From assembly GCF_050948175.1 (NCBI RefSeq), contig NC_135200.1:3038001-3102000 (forward strand): a DNA stretch of 64,000 nt, read 5' to 3'. The stretch is from Xylocopa sonorina (lineage: Eukaryota > Arthropoda > Insecta > Hymenoptera > Apidae). This document shows, piece by piece, positions 11,858 through 22,000 of the stretch. Each line of letters opens with the position of its first letter. Position 1 is the first letter of the stretch. The notes beneath the pieces were generated by a model. It searched no databases and was not told where the DNA came from. It worked only from the letters and a program-made list of their open reading frames with translations. Position numbers and translations under genes: made by a program.

Positions 11858-14800
11858 ATGAAACGAGGCATGTCAAGTCATTCGCACTGTGATGAGAAAT
11901 TAAGATCCTCGCGCATCGAAGAAGGTGACACTGGTCTACGTTCAAGAATAGAAGACGAACGATTGCGACGTCGACGCGAATGGGAGATACAACAAAAGAA
12001 AGAACGAGAACATGAGAGGCTAAAGAAAAAAATGATTTTAGAATTTGAAATGCGACGCGCTCGTGAGAAGGGACTACCATTACCTAAAATAAAGGATTCG
12101 CATCATAGTCGTAGCAAGAGTAGAAGTAGATCTCCAAAGGATCAACACAGAAGAACGGCAGCATCAAGTATGCCTATGACGTCTATACTATCGAAGAAGT
12201 ATGTATGAAGTATTTAAAAAATTTTATCATTTTAATAAATTAAATTAAATTATTCTACATATAAATTAAAATGCAGTTTAAAAGATTTACAATTGAACAC
12301 AAATATCTTTTCTACTATATACATCTAATCTTGTTATACAACAAAAGTTGTATATATGTATTTGTATGTTTTTTGAGCTCGAAAACGGCTTTAAGGATTA
12401 TTTTTTAATTCATGTTTTACGTATTAGGTTTTTTCTTAAGTAAAGTTGATCAACAGGTGTGTCAATATTCACAAGTGTCAAAATTATGACATTACAAGTG
12501 GGCATTTTTCAAAACAAAACAAATGGTTTAAGTGGCCATTTAATTATTGCAATTTCCATATTAAAATATTATAATTGCTAGACATAAGTTATTTAAAAAA
12601 ATAGTAGTAGCAACCTCGAGTCGATTCAGTTTATAATCTCTACTAACACGCTAACTAAGTTGAACTGTTTTTTAAATATAAAATATAAGCCATTATAGTA
12701 TAACAACATCTATCTATCTAATGTTATTATAGGATCAGAAAATATATGTCTAATATTTATATAAGTATATTTGTATATTTTTGTTGTCTTGAAATGAGGT
12801 CGAGCTATTTCGATAACTTTATACCATTTTCGAGGAAGAGAATTTAATCTGGCAAGGTCTTAATTTTTAGAAAACTTTTTTGATAATTCTAATAATCAAT
12901 ATAAATAATTGTAATATTTTGTCACTATTAAGTGTTTGTTTAGAATAAAAAATGTAAACTTCCATCTAAAGAGTAGCATGAAAGTGTCTAAAAAAGAATA
13001 TTATCATTTATATCAATATTTTTAAAGAACCGAGCAAACGTTCGGTGTCCCAGGTGCTGAAGTTATGTATTTAATTATAAAGAATGAAACATTCTACTGC
13101 ATTTTAGACTAGAATCATCAAGTGGAACGACACCGTTATTTAGAGGACCAGAAGGTACAGAAGTTAGTGCTGCAGAACTACGAAGAATTAAAGTAGATAT
13201 TCATAGGGATATTCCTGGAAAAACAGCGACAACTGGTGAACTTCAACGAGATATTGTTGCCCCTGAAAATGTGATGCTCAAGAGAAGAGAGGGTAAAACG
13301 TAGTTTCTCACTATAATTGTTTAAAACTTACAGTCCTTGCAAAGGGTACCAAAGATGGGTATGAATTACACTATGGAAGACAGTTTCCGAAATCTTTCAA
13401 GAATCAGTCTACAAATTCAAGATACAAAAAATTGTATAATTTTGAATCTTAGATTATGGGACTTATACTATATTTTCTCACTTTTGTTATTAAGTTTATA
13501 CAAGAATTACATCATTGAAGTATCAGGTAAAAAGAAATAGTGCTTCTTGGGGAAAAATAATTATTAGTCACAGAGTACATTCAGCTTTTACTCTTATAAT
13601 TATATATTCTTTTCACACTTTGGTTTTGGAATGCTTTCATGTTTATTACTATAGAAAACTAAGTGATAAATGTTCTGTGCAACTGTTAAGTTTTAAAATT
13701 CATATTCATATATATAAATTCACGTCAAGTCATTCGTATTGTGATGTGAAATTAAGATTCTCACGCATTGAAGAAGGATACTGGTCTACGTTCAAGAATA
13801 GAAGACGAGCGCCTGCGATATCGACGCGAATGGGAGATACAACAAAAACATGAGAGGCTAAATATAAAAATACTTTTAGAATTTGAGATGCGACGTACCT
13901 GTGAGGAGGGACTATCATTACCTAAACCAAAGGATTCACACAATGGTCGAAGCAAGAGTAAAAGTAGATCTCCAAATGATCAACACAGAAGAATGGCAGC
14001 ATCAAGTATGCCTATGACGTCTATACTGTCGAAGAAGTATGTATGAAGTATTTAAAAAATTTTATCATTTTAATAAATTAAATTAAATTATTCTATGTAT
14101 AAATCAAAATGCAGCTTAAAAGAAACGCATGATAAAAAATAAGTCATGTAAACAATAGCATTTAATTTTTAATATTGCATAATGCATTGCAACAAAATAT
14201 TAATAGTGCCTAAAATATCAAATATAAATTTAAGATTGAACACAAATATTTTTTTTATTGTATACATCTAATCTTGTTATACAAGCAAAAGTTTTATATT
14301 TGTATTTGTATGTTTTTTGAACTCGAAAATGGCTTTAAGGATTATTTTTTAATTTATATATTACATATTAAATTTTTCTTAAGTGAAGTTGGTCAACAGG
14401 TGTGTCAATAAATATTCATAAGTGTAAAAATTATGACATTACAAGTGGGTATTTTACAAAACAAAACAAATGGTTTAAGTCGCCTTTTAATTATTGCAAT
14501 TTCCATATTAAAGTATTATAATTTTTAGACATAAATTATTTTAAAAAATTGTAGTAGCAACCTCAAATCGAATCAGCTTATAATCTCTACTAACACGCTA
14601 ACTAAGTTGAACTGTTTTTTAAATATAAAATATAAGCCATTATAGTATAACAACATCTATCTATCTAATGTTATTATAGGATCAGAAAATATATGTCTAA
14701 TATTTATATAAGTATATTTGTATATTTTTGTTGTCTTGAAACGAGGTCGAGCTATTTCGATAACTTTATACCATTTTCGAGGAAGAGAATTTAATCTGGC

Positions 14801-17800
14801 AAGGTCTTAATTTTTAGAAAACTTTTTTGATAATTCTAATAATCAATATAAATAATTGTAATATTTTGTCACTATTAAGTGTTTGTTTAGAATAAAAAAT
14901 GTAAACTTCCATCTAAAGAGTAGCATGAAAGTGTCTAAAAAAGAATTTATCACTTATGTCAATATTTTTAAAGAACCGAGCAAACGTTCGGTGTCCCAGG
15001 TGCTGAAGTTATGTATTTAATTATAAAGAATGAAACATTCTACTGCATTTTAGACTAGAATCATCAAGTGGAACGACACCGTTATTTAGAGGACCAGAAG
15101 GTACAGAAGTTAGTGCTGCAGAATTACGAAGAATTATAATATATATTCATAGAGATATTCCTGGAAAAACAGCGACAACTGGTGAACTTCAACGAGATAT
15201 TGTTGCCCCTGAAAATGTGATGCTCAAGAGAAGAGAGGGTAAAATGTAGTTTCTCACTATAATTGTTTAAAACTTACAGTCCCCTTGAAAAGGGTACCAA
15301 AGATGGGTATGAATTACACTATGGAAGACAGTTTCCGAAATCTTTCAAGAATCAGTCTACAAATTCAAGATACAAAAAATTGTATGATTTGAAATGTAAG
15401 ACTATAGGGCTTATACTATATTTTCTCACTTTTCATTACGTAATTAAAAAGCAAAATATTCACTATGTTAAATGCAACTCCTGAAGACCAAGAGTATCTA
15501 CAGGCAGGAAGATGATGGATTTTATCAACGTAGTATGTGTTATTTAAAGTTCAACAACTATAAAATTAATTTATGAAGCTCGTATTATGTTCTTAATTCA
15601 CATCCCATGGACAAAACATATTCGGAATACAACGTTGGATCGGGGTATAAAACACGTAATATCCAATACGTAAGCGCAATATCTTTTATTTTGCGTGTTT
15701 ATGTGTGCTTATATATTTGTACTTTTTATCTTTTTTCTTCACTGCTTTATTTCATTTTTGCTATTGTATTTGCACGAGAATTACATCATTAAAGTATTAT
15801 AATGCTTATCGGGGAAGAATAATCATTAATTGCAGAGTACTCTCAAGTTTTGCTTTTATAATTTGTACATTCTCTTCACGCTTTGGTTTTGGAATGCTTT
15901 CATGTTTAATGCTGCAAAAAACTAATTGAATATGTTATGTACAATTACGTTAAGTTTTAAAATTCGGTAATGGAAGACATAAGCAAGAATTCTAACAATT
16001 TTACATTGGAAGATACAAACTCCACTATTGAAATTGATTGTACAAAGAACGGATCAAAGTTGAAAATATAACATTTTTATAGTCAACTATTATAAAGCAA
16101 GTAATCAAGAAATGTTTTTATATTAAATAATACGAAAGTTATTTGGTCTATTTGTATTCATACTAGTTATTAATGATATAAAATTAACTTGATATATGAA
16201 AGATGCATAAAGACTAATACTGTCGATAAAGAGTAAACATCGTCCTAGATGAACTATTGAGATACATTACTTAGTTATTACCTAGTCAAAGTAAAACGTT
16301 TAACTCAAGAGGAAGAATGAAGAATTATATGTCAACGAACTGGAAGATACTTAAATCGTCTCGGAAGATACAGTATTACTTTTCTAACAGATCCCAAGTA
16401 AAGTGAAACTATCTTAATCAATTTTTAAAACAGTTTGTACGTACAGAATATCCGTGGTCCTACTCGAAATTGGAAATATCTTTTTTTATTACAAAATAAC
16501 CAAAATAAAAAGATAAAATTATTACGTTCTTTTCCTCGCGTTTATGGAATTATTTTAGCTATATTGATACACCAAAAGAAAATACTTCCACTGATCGCAT
16601 TTAAATGAATCTGGATGATGCAGATAGTATACACACAATGTTTCTAAGCTTCTCTTTCTTTTTATTTCACGCATTTAGTTTAATACTCTCCTATTCTGAA
16701 TCAATTAGATACTTAATATTATAATGCATTTGGTAAAATCATACTACAGGATCATAATTCTTTCAAATATAAATCCATATAATTTAACCCGATTCTGTGT
16801 TAATCAAGGAAGTAATGCCGTATTGCATCTCTGAAGATTTTATACAAGATTCTAACTGTATTATATATAAATTGGTATAATTTAATTAAACTTTATTTTT
16901 AAAAATTCGGTTATTCGTTAACATTTTGAGTTGATCTTTAATGAGAAAAATTCGAAATTTCAAGATTTTATATAATGCAGAATGATCAGTAACTTTTAGT
17001 TATTATTATATATATAAAAATGTACTCGATATTTCGTATTCAAAGAATCGTGGTACAGAATTGAAAATCATTAGTCCATCAAAACTAGCGCGAACTGGTA
17101 GAACATTTACGCTTCCTTATGTACATACAAGTATTTTATGTTTTATGAGTTTCTGGTGTTCAAGACAGTTGTAAGCCCTACAGTTTAATTTAAAATTTAA
17201 ATTTTACATTTTCATCGAAATATAAGTTACCAAATCTATATTTTAAATAGTAACAATATTTTTAACAAAATACTGATTTAACATTGGAAATATAAAATAA
17301 TACAGTGAGTAATAATCGTATTTAATATTCTTCATTGTACACTTTCACAATTCCACTTAAATTTAAAAACCAAATAATCTTTGTAAACTGTATGCGTACA
17401 TTTATTATAAATGTGTTGGCTTACAATTGTTCAGAGATAGCCAGTTTATATATCAACCTTCTTATTTTTAAGGTTTGTTAAACACCTGCTAGTCCTGTTT
17501 AATTACTTTCCGCAGGTATATATATGTTTTCTGTATAAATAAATGTATTTAATTATAGGAGAAGGGTCTAAACCAATATTTGAAAGAGAAGAAATAAAAA
17601 TAATCAAAACAGAAGAAACAAAAGAACTTCGTACAGTTGTTGCTATAGATAGTGATAATTTAGGTACGTTCATTATTTAAAAATATTTTCGTTTATTATT
17701 TTACGTGTGTATAACTCTGTATGTACATCTACTGTTTAAACCTCCATGCAATGATATTGTTCAAATTGTTTTTGAAAGCATAATATTTTGCATTTTTAGA

Positions 17801-20800
17801 TTATAAGTCTAAAACGAGTAAAAAGTATACAGCTTCTCCAAATCGTTCAAGAAGTCGAAGTCATAGTCCTCGTCGTACATCGTCTCGTTACTCCAGGTTT
17901 GTGCGTGTATTGGTAATGGTATCTTACAAAATAGCCACGTTGTCATGGCTAATTTGTATTAAATTATTTATAAGATTAGTTATTAATGTATTTATAAGAT
18001 TTATTTTACTTATAAGTAAAACATACGATAGAATCTTGATTCTCCGAACCACAGTAATACAAGTTATTGATACAATTGAATAACTTTATTTTTGTTCAAT
18101 GGAAGATCGTTCATTTTTAAATACATTTAGTAAATATTAATATTAAATACAAATTTTTGAACAGAACATTTAATACATTTATTCATGATGAGTTGAATGT
18201 TCTGATAATGAAGATTCTATTAATTTATGGATATGAATTACAAATATGTATACAGCTAATTGAACGACACAAATGATCCTATTTGACACGTTAAGCGCTG
18301 AGCCTATTTCGTCTCTCTCGCATGGTATATTTTTATAATATTTAAGTACATATGTGATATGATCACGATATTATTTAAAATTTATTAAAAGAATATTATT
18401 TTCTTCAATTTTATAGTGTTGAACAAGATATACTAACGTGTCCTGCACGAACAGTATACTGTTAGTCACCTGTAATTTACGTGACAATTAACGTGTTACC
18501 CTGCATTATTTTTGTTCAATTAGATTCTGTATACAAAAAGTAGTGCAGAAATGAGAGGTTGACAAGCTACCTATAAAGAAACAAAAAAAGTTAGTTTGCT
18601 TGCGCTGCTTAATTCCTTGCATAAAGCCATACCTTTAGATTCTTCACACACACATTGCATGGCAATAAGATGTTTGTATTCGTAAAAGGTACATGAAATT
18701 AAACGGATATGGTTATTTTTCTATGTTAGCAAAGTGTAACTTTGTTCATATATAATTCACATAATTAAATGTTTTAATATAGATCTAGATATTACAAAAT
18801 GGCAAATCCAATGGATATATCTGGCATATACGCTAGTATCGCCCATTAGCGCTTTATGTATCTCACTGTACCTTGATGTATGTTCCGTTCGCGTTCTCGT
18901 CACATATCAGGCTTGTAAATGTGACCGATTCAGTTGATAACGTTAATAAGTATTAGTAGACTTACCGTTCATACGAAACAGTTAAATGGCTTAGTCAACA
19001 GATCTCTGCACAAGAGTATTGCTAATTAGCAAAATTAATTTTGCTAATTAAATTTATGTAAAAAATAGTTTGTATTCAGTTATGGATATGTTTTTTTATC
19101 ACCTTAATTTTATTAAGTTATTGAACATAATTATAATTTGGATCAATCTCAAAGTCTTATTTTTAATTACATAATTGGTATATATTGTTAATTTGAAAGT
19201 TGACATTAATATATTATTAATATGGACAATAGAAAAAAATTTATAAAGTTTAAGAATATTAAAATACATATAAATTCATTTTGTATATGTTTTTAACTGT
19301 TTTAAATGTAACAGGGCTTTTTGATTTTTGTTTTAGGCATATTTTTTGTATTATTACAGTTTGCTTTGTGTTCTAGCTTTACTAATGCTTCACAAGGGAC
19401 AGAAGTGTTAGACAGGTGGTAAAAGGATTCATACAGTACCTGACTGCATGTATATGCTTGTCTATATCATTACCAATACCTACATTCCCCATTTCAATTT
19501 TACTATTTGCATTTATCTCAACCAATTTGCGAAGATTAAAAAAAGATTTTTCTACCATATGGATAAGCGACAAATTAAAGAAATTAGTTTAAAATTATAA
19601 TTTTTAAATTATGTACATATTGCCGTTTAAATTCGATGCACTTGAATTGGTGTGCACATGCTTGATTAAATTGCTTAATTAAATGTAAGAAAAACATTCA
19701 ACTGTAAATTTATATATTTTCTTGGATATAATTTTTTTAAAATGTATATTTTATACAAGAATCAATTCTTTTTTTTCAATTACTATACTAATAGAATTTA
19801 TTATCAGAGTACACCTCAGTAGCTTATTTATGTTAGTATGCTATATTCGGCTTCAAAGTATATTTTTACAGTTAAGGTAATATATTAATAATGCAGTTAT
19901 TAGAACACTTGGATGGTGAGTAAATTTGTTTTTTAAAATTTAAATTTAATGTCACGTTGTACGAATTCTATTTTTACTATATCATGTATCTATAGATATA
20001 TTTATTATATAGATTGTATTTTTTATTAAGATTTAACTATATAATCGTTACTTTAATTTTGAATTTTTCTTAAAGTCTGAGAATATTTGAACTGCCAGTG
20101 CAATGTTCAAATATAATCTCAAAATTAGGCACTTTGATACCTTTATGGTCGGGGTTCTCGAATTAGGTGCCGCGACAAAAATATTTAATTTTTTAATTGT
20201 ATTAAACAAATATAAAGCCAACACTGTTTTGATAAATGCTGTATAGCCTTAAGAAATTTGTTTACCTCGACAAGGATGCCACCACGAAAAAAAATTGAGA
20301 ACCGCTGCCTTCATCGTATCAAATATGGATATTTTCATTGTTTAACCGTTTTAGTGTCAGTCGAAACGATTGTACCTAAGCGGAGGATACCGATCTAATT
20401 TGGTGTAATATCAATCATTCGGTACCATAACAAAAAGTTTAATCTATAAATAATGATTTCAATTTGTAAAACATCTGCAGAGAAATCTATTTCTAACATT
20501 TTGCAAATTTATTTCGGGATAAAGTTGTCTCGCGCCGCGGATAGTAAAAAGCCGTCCCATATGCGACAATATTTCGTTATTGACACTTTCTGTAAGTGTT
20601 TCTAACAACAATATGTCGTTACTTGGCACTAAAAGGATTAAAGTATATCTCAGAGTACTTGCAGTTATTTGTATTTTAATTTAGATGGATAAGAAATTCA
20701 TCTGTATATAAACAAATGCACTGTCGAATTCCAGGGACCACTAACGCTGACTAAACCTAAAGTTTAGTGGTGATCTCCCTGGGATTTCGTCAAATGCAAA

Positions 20801-21715
20801 AATTACATAATTGTTAGGAATTGTTAGGAATTGGACCTTTTTCTGAGTTTCTTACTCGTCTTTCAGACATGAAGGCTCTAAACATAATGATAGAGAAACT
20901 TCTAGGAGCAGTAGGTATGTCACCGTCATTATACTAAAATGTATATTCTTCTTTTAATTTTTCCTTCGTTAATTTATTGCATAATTTATTTAGGGAAAGA
21001 TATCGCAGCAGACATAGAAGTAGAGAATATAACGAAAGAAGTGAACGACGTGGTCGATCACACGATGATGAACAAGACAAAATTTTGCGGGAACGTCAAA
21101 GTCATCAAGATCGTTCATATTCGATGGATACAAGGCAAGAAAGATGGGATAGAAACTCCCGTAATAGGTATGTTATGAAATACATAAAAAATATCAATTC
21201 CTAAGGAAAAAGATTATTTTTATTATTCTCATGGGAATTATAGAACATCTAGAAACAATCGATCTTATCGAGATTATCGAGGAAGATCAAGAGAACGGTC
21301 TCGAGATAGGGCACACCGAGATAGATCTAGAGAACGTAGAATACCACATTACATTGAACAAATTCCTGTTCCCATTTATTATAGTGTAAGTATTCACGTA
21401 TGCGTAAAATGTTACGGAATGTTCATCTCTGCGATCTTAAACTTTACTCATCGGTTTTCAGAATTTCCCCCCAAGACCAATGATGGTCGGACCTCTGGTT
21501 CCAATTCGAGAGCAGGTTCCTTTAGGTGGTAGTAGACATCCTCCAATTATGAGTCCATTCGGACCATTTCCGCCACGATTCATTCCACCAAATATGTATA
21601 GGTTTCGACCACCTCCAACTCCTAGTAAGTATATCTATTAATGTGCAATAACATAAATAGAGGGGCATTGTACTAATTATTCGAATTTTATACAGGATTC
21701 GGACCAATGTATTAA
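11858..21715 (+). CDS. fem: feminizer / transformer orthologue, sex-determination SR-type splicing regulator
   Basis: Coding exons: 11858-12198, 13108-13292, 17559-17663, 17800-17896, 20867-20914, 20994-21167, 21244-21385, 21462-21624, 21696-21715. All junctions are GT-AG and phases join to 1275 nt (424 aa). Residues 1-113 match the csd/fem N-terminus (MKRGMSSHS, REWEIQQKKE, HERLKKKMILEFEMRRAREK). Residues 114-175 hold LFRGPEGTEVSAAELRRIKV and LKRREGEGSKPIFEREE across the next junction. Residues 210-350 are Arg/Ser rich. Residues 350-424 are proline rich (IEQIPVPIYY, NFPPRPMM, PPRFIPPNMYRFRPPP, RFGPMY). There is no asparagine-tyrosine hypervariable repeat, so it is fem-like rather than Apis csd-like. 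In the family, the female-spliced protein works with Tra2 to direct female splicing of doublesex and of fem itself; males make truncated protein. The first ATG after in-frame stops in exon 2 was chosen. Confidence 0.93.
12199..13107 (+). other. fem intron between first and second coding exons; read-through stop
   Basis: The donor of the first coding exon (AAGAA|GTATGT) is followed by an immediate in-frame stop (TGA, 12206-12208), so failure to splice here yields a short protein ending SILSKKYV. The rest of the 0.9-kb intron has no long open frame. Much of it is repeated nearly identically in duplication unit B. In several hymenopterans the male form of tra/fem arises close to this junction by added sequence containing stops, so this intron is a candidate site for sex-specific splicing. 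Confidence 0.5.
13334..13452 (+). other. Candidate alternative (stop-bearing) exon of fem, copy A
   Basis: Just downstream of exon 4, ACTTACAG (ending 13333) is a good acceptor. Spliced to exon 4 in its natural phase, the sequence is open for 39 codons (VLAKGTKDGYELHYGRQFPK...) and then meets TAG at 13450-13452. An exon of this kind would truncate Fem after the RREG motif, as expected for a male form. No family is recognised and no clear downstream donor was identified. The same acceptor is preserved in unit B at 15279. Confidence 0.3.
13724..14036 (+). pseudogene. Degenerate duplicate of fem first coding exon (exon 3B)
   Basis: It aligns with fem exon 3 from about residue 6 onward (SSHSYCDVKLRFSRIEE, then LRSRIEDERLRYRREWE). 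It lacks the acceptor and the start codon. It has a 2-nt deletion near 13775 that shifts the frame to a stop at 13851-13853, and an in-frame 12-nt loss in the coiled-coil part (QQKHERL against QQKKEREHERL). Several substitutions follow (RRTCEEG for RRAREKG). The old frame is otherwise open to the conserved donor at 14037 (MPMTSILSKK). It is probably a dead exon, though it might be retained as part of an alternative transcript. Confidence 0.8.
15054..15238 (+). CDS. Duplicate fem exon 4 (exon 4B), open, same length and phase
   Basis: This copy of exon 4 is exactly 185 nt, like the original, with the same acceptor (CATTTTAG) and donor (GTAAAA). It is open throughout in the fem frame, reading LESSSGTTPLFRGPEG and on to NVMLKRREG. 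Five nucleotide changes fall within about 25 nt and alter the conserved RRIKVDIHRD to RRIIIYIHRD. Elsewhere the two copies look the same. It could replace exon 4A (mutually exclusive), because splicing 4A directly to 4B gives an immediate stop (G+AC, TAG). It might equally be an unused relic. Confidence 0.55.
15280..15392 (+). other. Candidate alternative (stop-bearing) exon of fem, copy B
   Basis: This duplicates the segment at 13334. The acceptor ACTTACAG ends at 15279. In the phase left by exon 4B the sequence is open for 37 codons in a different frame from copy A (a 2-nt gain near the start), reading VPLKRVPKMGMNYTMEDSF..., and stops at TGA 15390-15392. Both copies therefore truncate the protein although the encoded peptides differ, which fits a role that depends on a stop rather than on a peptide sequence. 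Confidence 0.3.
15971..16370 (+). promoter_or_regulatory. Cluster of TGGAAGAT-like motifs (possible Tra/Tra2 splicing enhancers)
   Basis: TGGAAGAC at 15971, TGGAAGATA at 16007, TGGAAGATA at 16341 and GGAAGATA at 16363 lie within 400 bp downstream of the duplicated exons and upstream of fem exon 5. A further GGAAGAT lies at 15507. As I recall, TGGAAGAT-type words are proposed Tra/Tra2 sites in hymenopteran sex-regulated exons. Function here is inferred from motif and location only. Confidence 0.4.
20148..20307. mobile_element. hAT-like MITE in fem intron
   Basis: The left end reads GGGGTTCTCGAA and the right end TTGAGAACCGCTGC; as an inverted repeat these match the common hAT terminal motif CAGCGGTTCTCAA. 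The enclosed ~130 bp is AT-rich with no coding capacity. I could not identify a matching 8-bp target duplication, so boundaries are approximate. Confidence 0.5.
20342..20641. mobile_element. TTAA-flanked MITE (piggyBac-like) in fem intron
   Basis: TTAA at 20342-20345 and 20638-20641 bound imperfect terminal inverted repeats: CCGTTTTAGTGTCA inward on the left, TCCTTTTAGTGCCA inward on the right. The interior has no open frame of note. It sits just right of the hAT-like element, so two unrelated element types lie side by side. Confidence 0.6.
20717..20798 (+). other. Imperfect hairpin in fem intron (pre-miRNA-like)
   Basis: The arms TGCACTGTCGAATTCCAGGG and its partner ending TTCGTCAAATGCA can pair with a few bulges. 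The inner stem continues with ACCACTAA against TTAGTGGT and leaves a short loop (about 17 nt). The total length of about 82 nt and stem quality resemble a miRNA precursor or a tiny MITE. It ends about 70 nt before the acceptor of fem exon 7, so it may also influence splicing. No known miRNA seed was recognised. Confidence 0.4.
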
Positions 21716-22000
21716 CGGAATATTTTGTGATACAAAATTATGCGTTTAATTAAAAATTAACCGTATTTTATTACGTACTGCATGAAAGTGCTGTACTCGA
21801 TGCTCATGTTAAGCTGACATTCTACGAGGATGACAAATTTTAGATAGTATCGCGACGAAATGCAGTCCCGTTGTATTAACATAGTTTTTATATATATGAT
21901 TGTTAATATATATTACAAGAGTTATTTATAATTATAATGTGACAACTTGTGTAAAGTACGTACACATTATAATTACTTTTTAGATAAATAAAAAATGGTG
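21716..22000 (+). other. fem: fem 3' untranslated region and polyadenylation signal
   Basis: AT-rich sequence follows the fem stop codon. A canonical AATAAA lies at 21987-21992, giving a 3' UTR of about 290 nt; later AATAAA words near 22216 and 22245 could serve longer transcripts. Confidence 0.55.

Larger units (their letters stand above)
11872..13701 (+). repeat. Tandem duplication unit A within fem (functional exons 3 and 4)
   Basis: This 1.83-kb segment runs from inside fem exon 3 (GTCAAGTCATTCG) through intron 3, exon 4 and downstream sequence to GTTAAGTTTTAAAATTC. It recurs, diverged, as unit B at 13724-15965, with a 22-bp AT-rich junction between them. Unit A keeps the consensus coding exons and the acceptor and start codon, the latter just outside the unit. 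Confidence 0.9.
13724..15965 (+). repeat. Tandem duplication unit B within fem (altered copies of exons 3 and 4)
   Basis: This is the second copy of 11872-13701, about 400 bp longer because of insertions near 14120-14220 and 15440-15770. Its left end is cut inside exon 3, so it lacks that exon's acceptor and ATG. The stretch from about 14580 to 15250 is nearly identical to unit A, whereas the exon 3 copy and both flanks are clearly more diverged. Confidence 0.9.
17897..20866 (+). other. fem intron with transposon remnants and a hairpin
   Basis: This 3-kb intron separates the Arg/Ser exon ending at 17896 from the 48-nt exon at 20867. It holds a hAT-like MITE (20148-20307), a TTAA MITE (20342-20641) and a hairpin (20717-20798). 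One TGGAAGAT motif lies at 18090. I recognise no coding sequence; the minus-strand frame at 19382-19573 has no family or splice support. Confidence 0.6.

Noticed and set aside
16216..16240. Sequence resembling miR-8 (TAATACTGTC)
   Set aside because: Only the first ten bases agree and no opposing arm forms a precursor hairpin.
18290..18510. Possible further TTAA element (ACACGTTAA ... TTAACGTGT)
   Set aside because: The inverted words lie outside the TTAA sites and the inner sequences do not pair, so it lacks the expected structure.
19382..19573. 63-residue minus-strand frame in a fem intron
   Set aside because: It has no recognised family, no splice signals and no conserved context; possibly an old repeat fragment.
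11858..21715. Reading this gene as csd
   Set aside because: It lacks the asparagine/tyrosine-rich hypervariable repeat of Apis csd, and only one full-length gene is present, so fem/tra is the simpler call.
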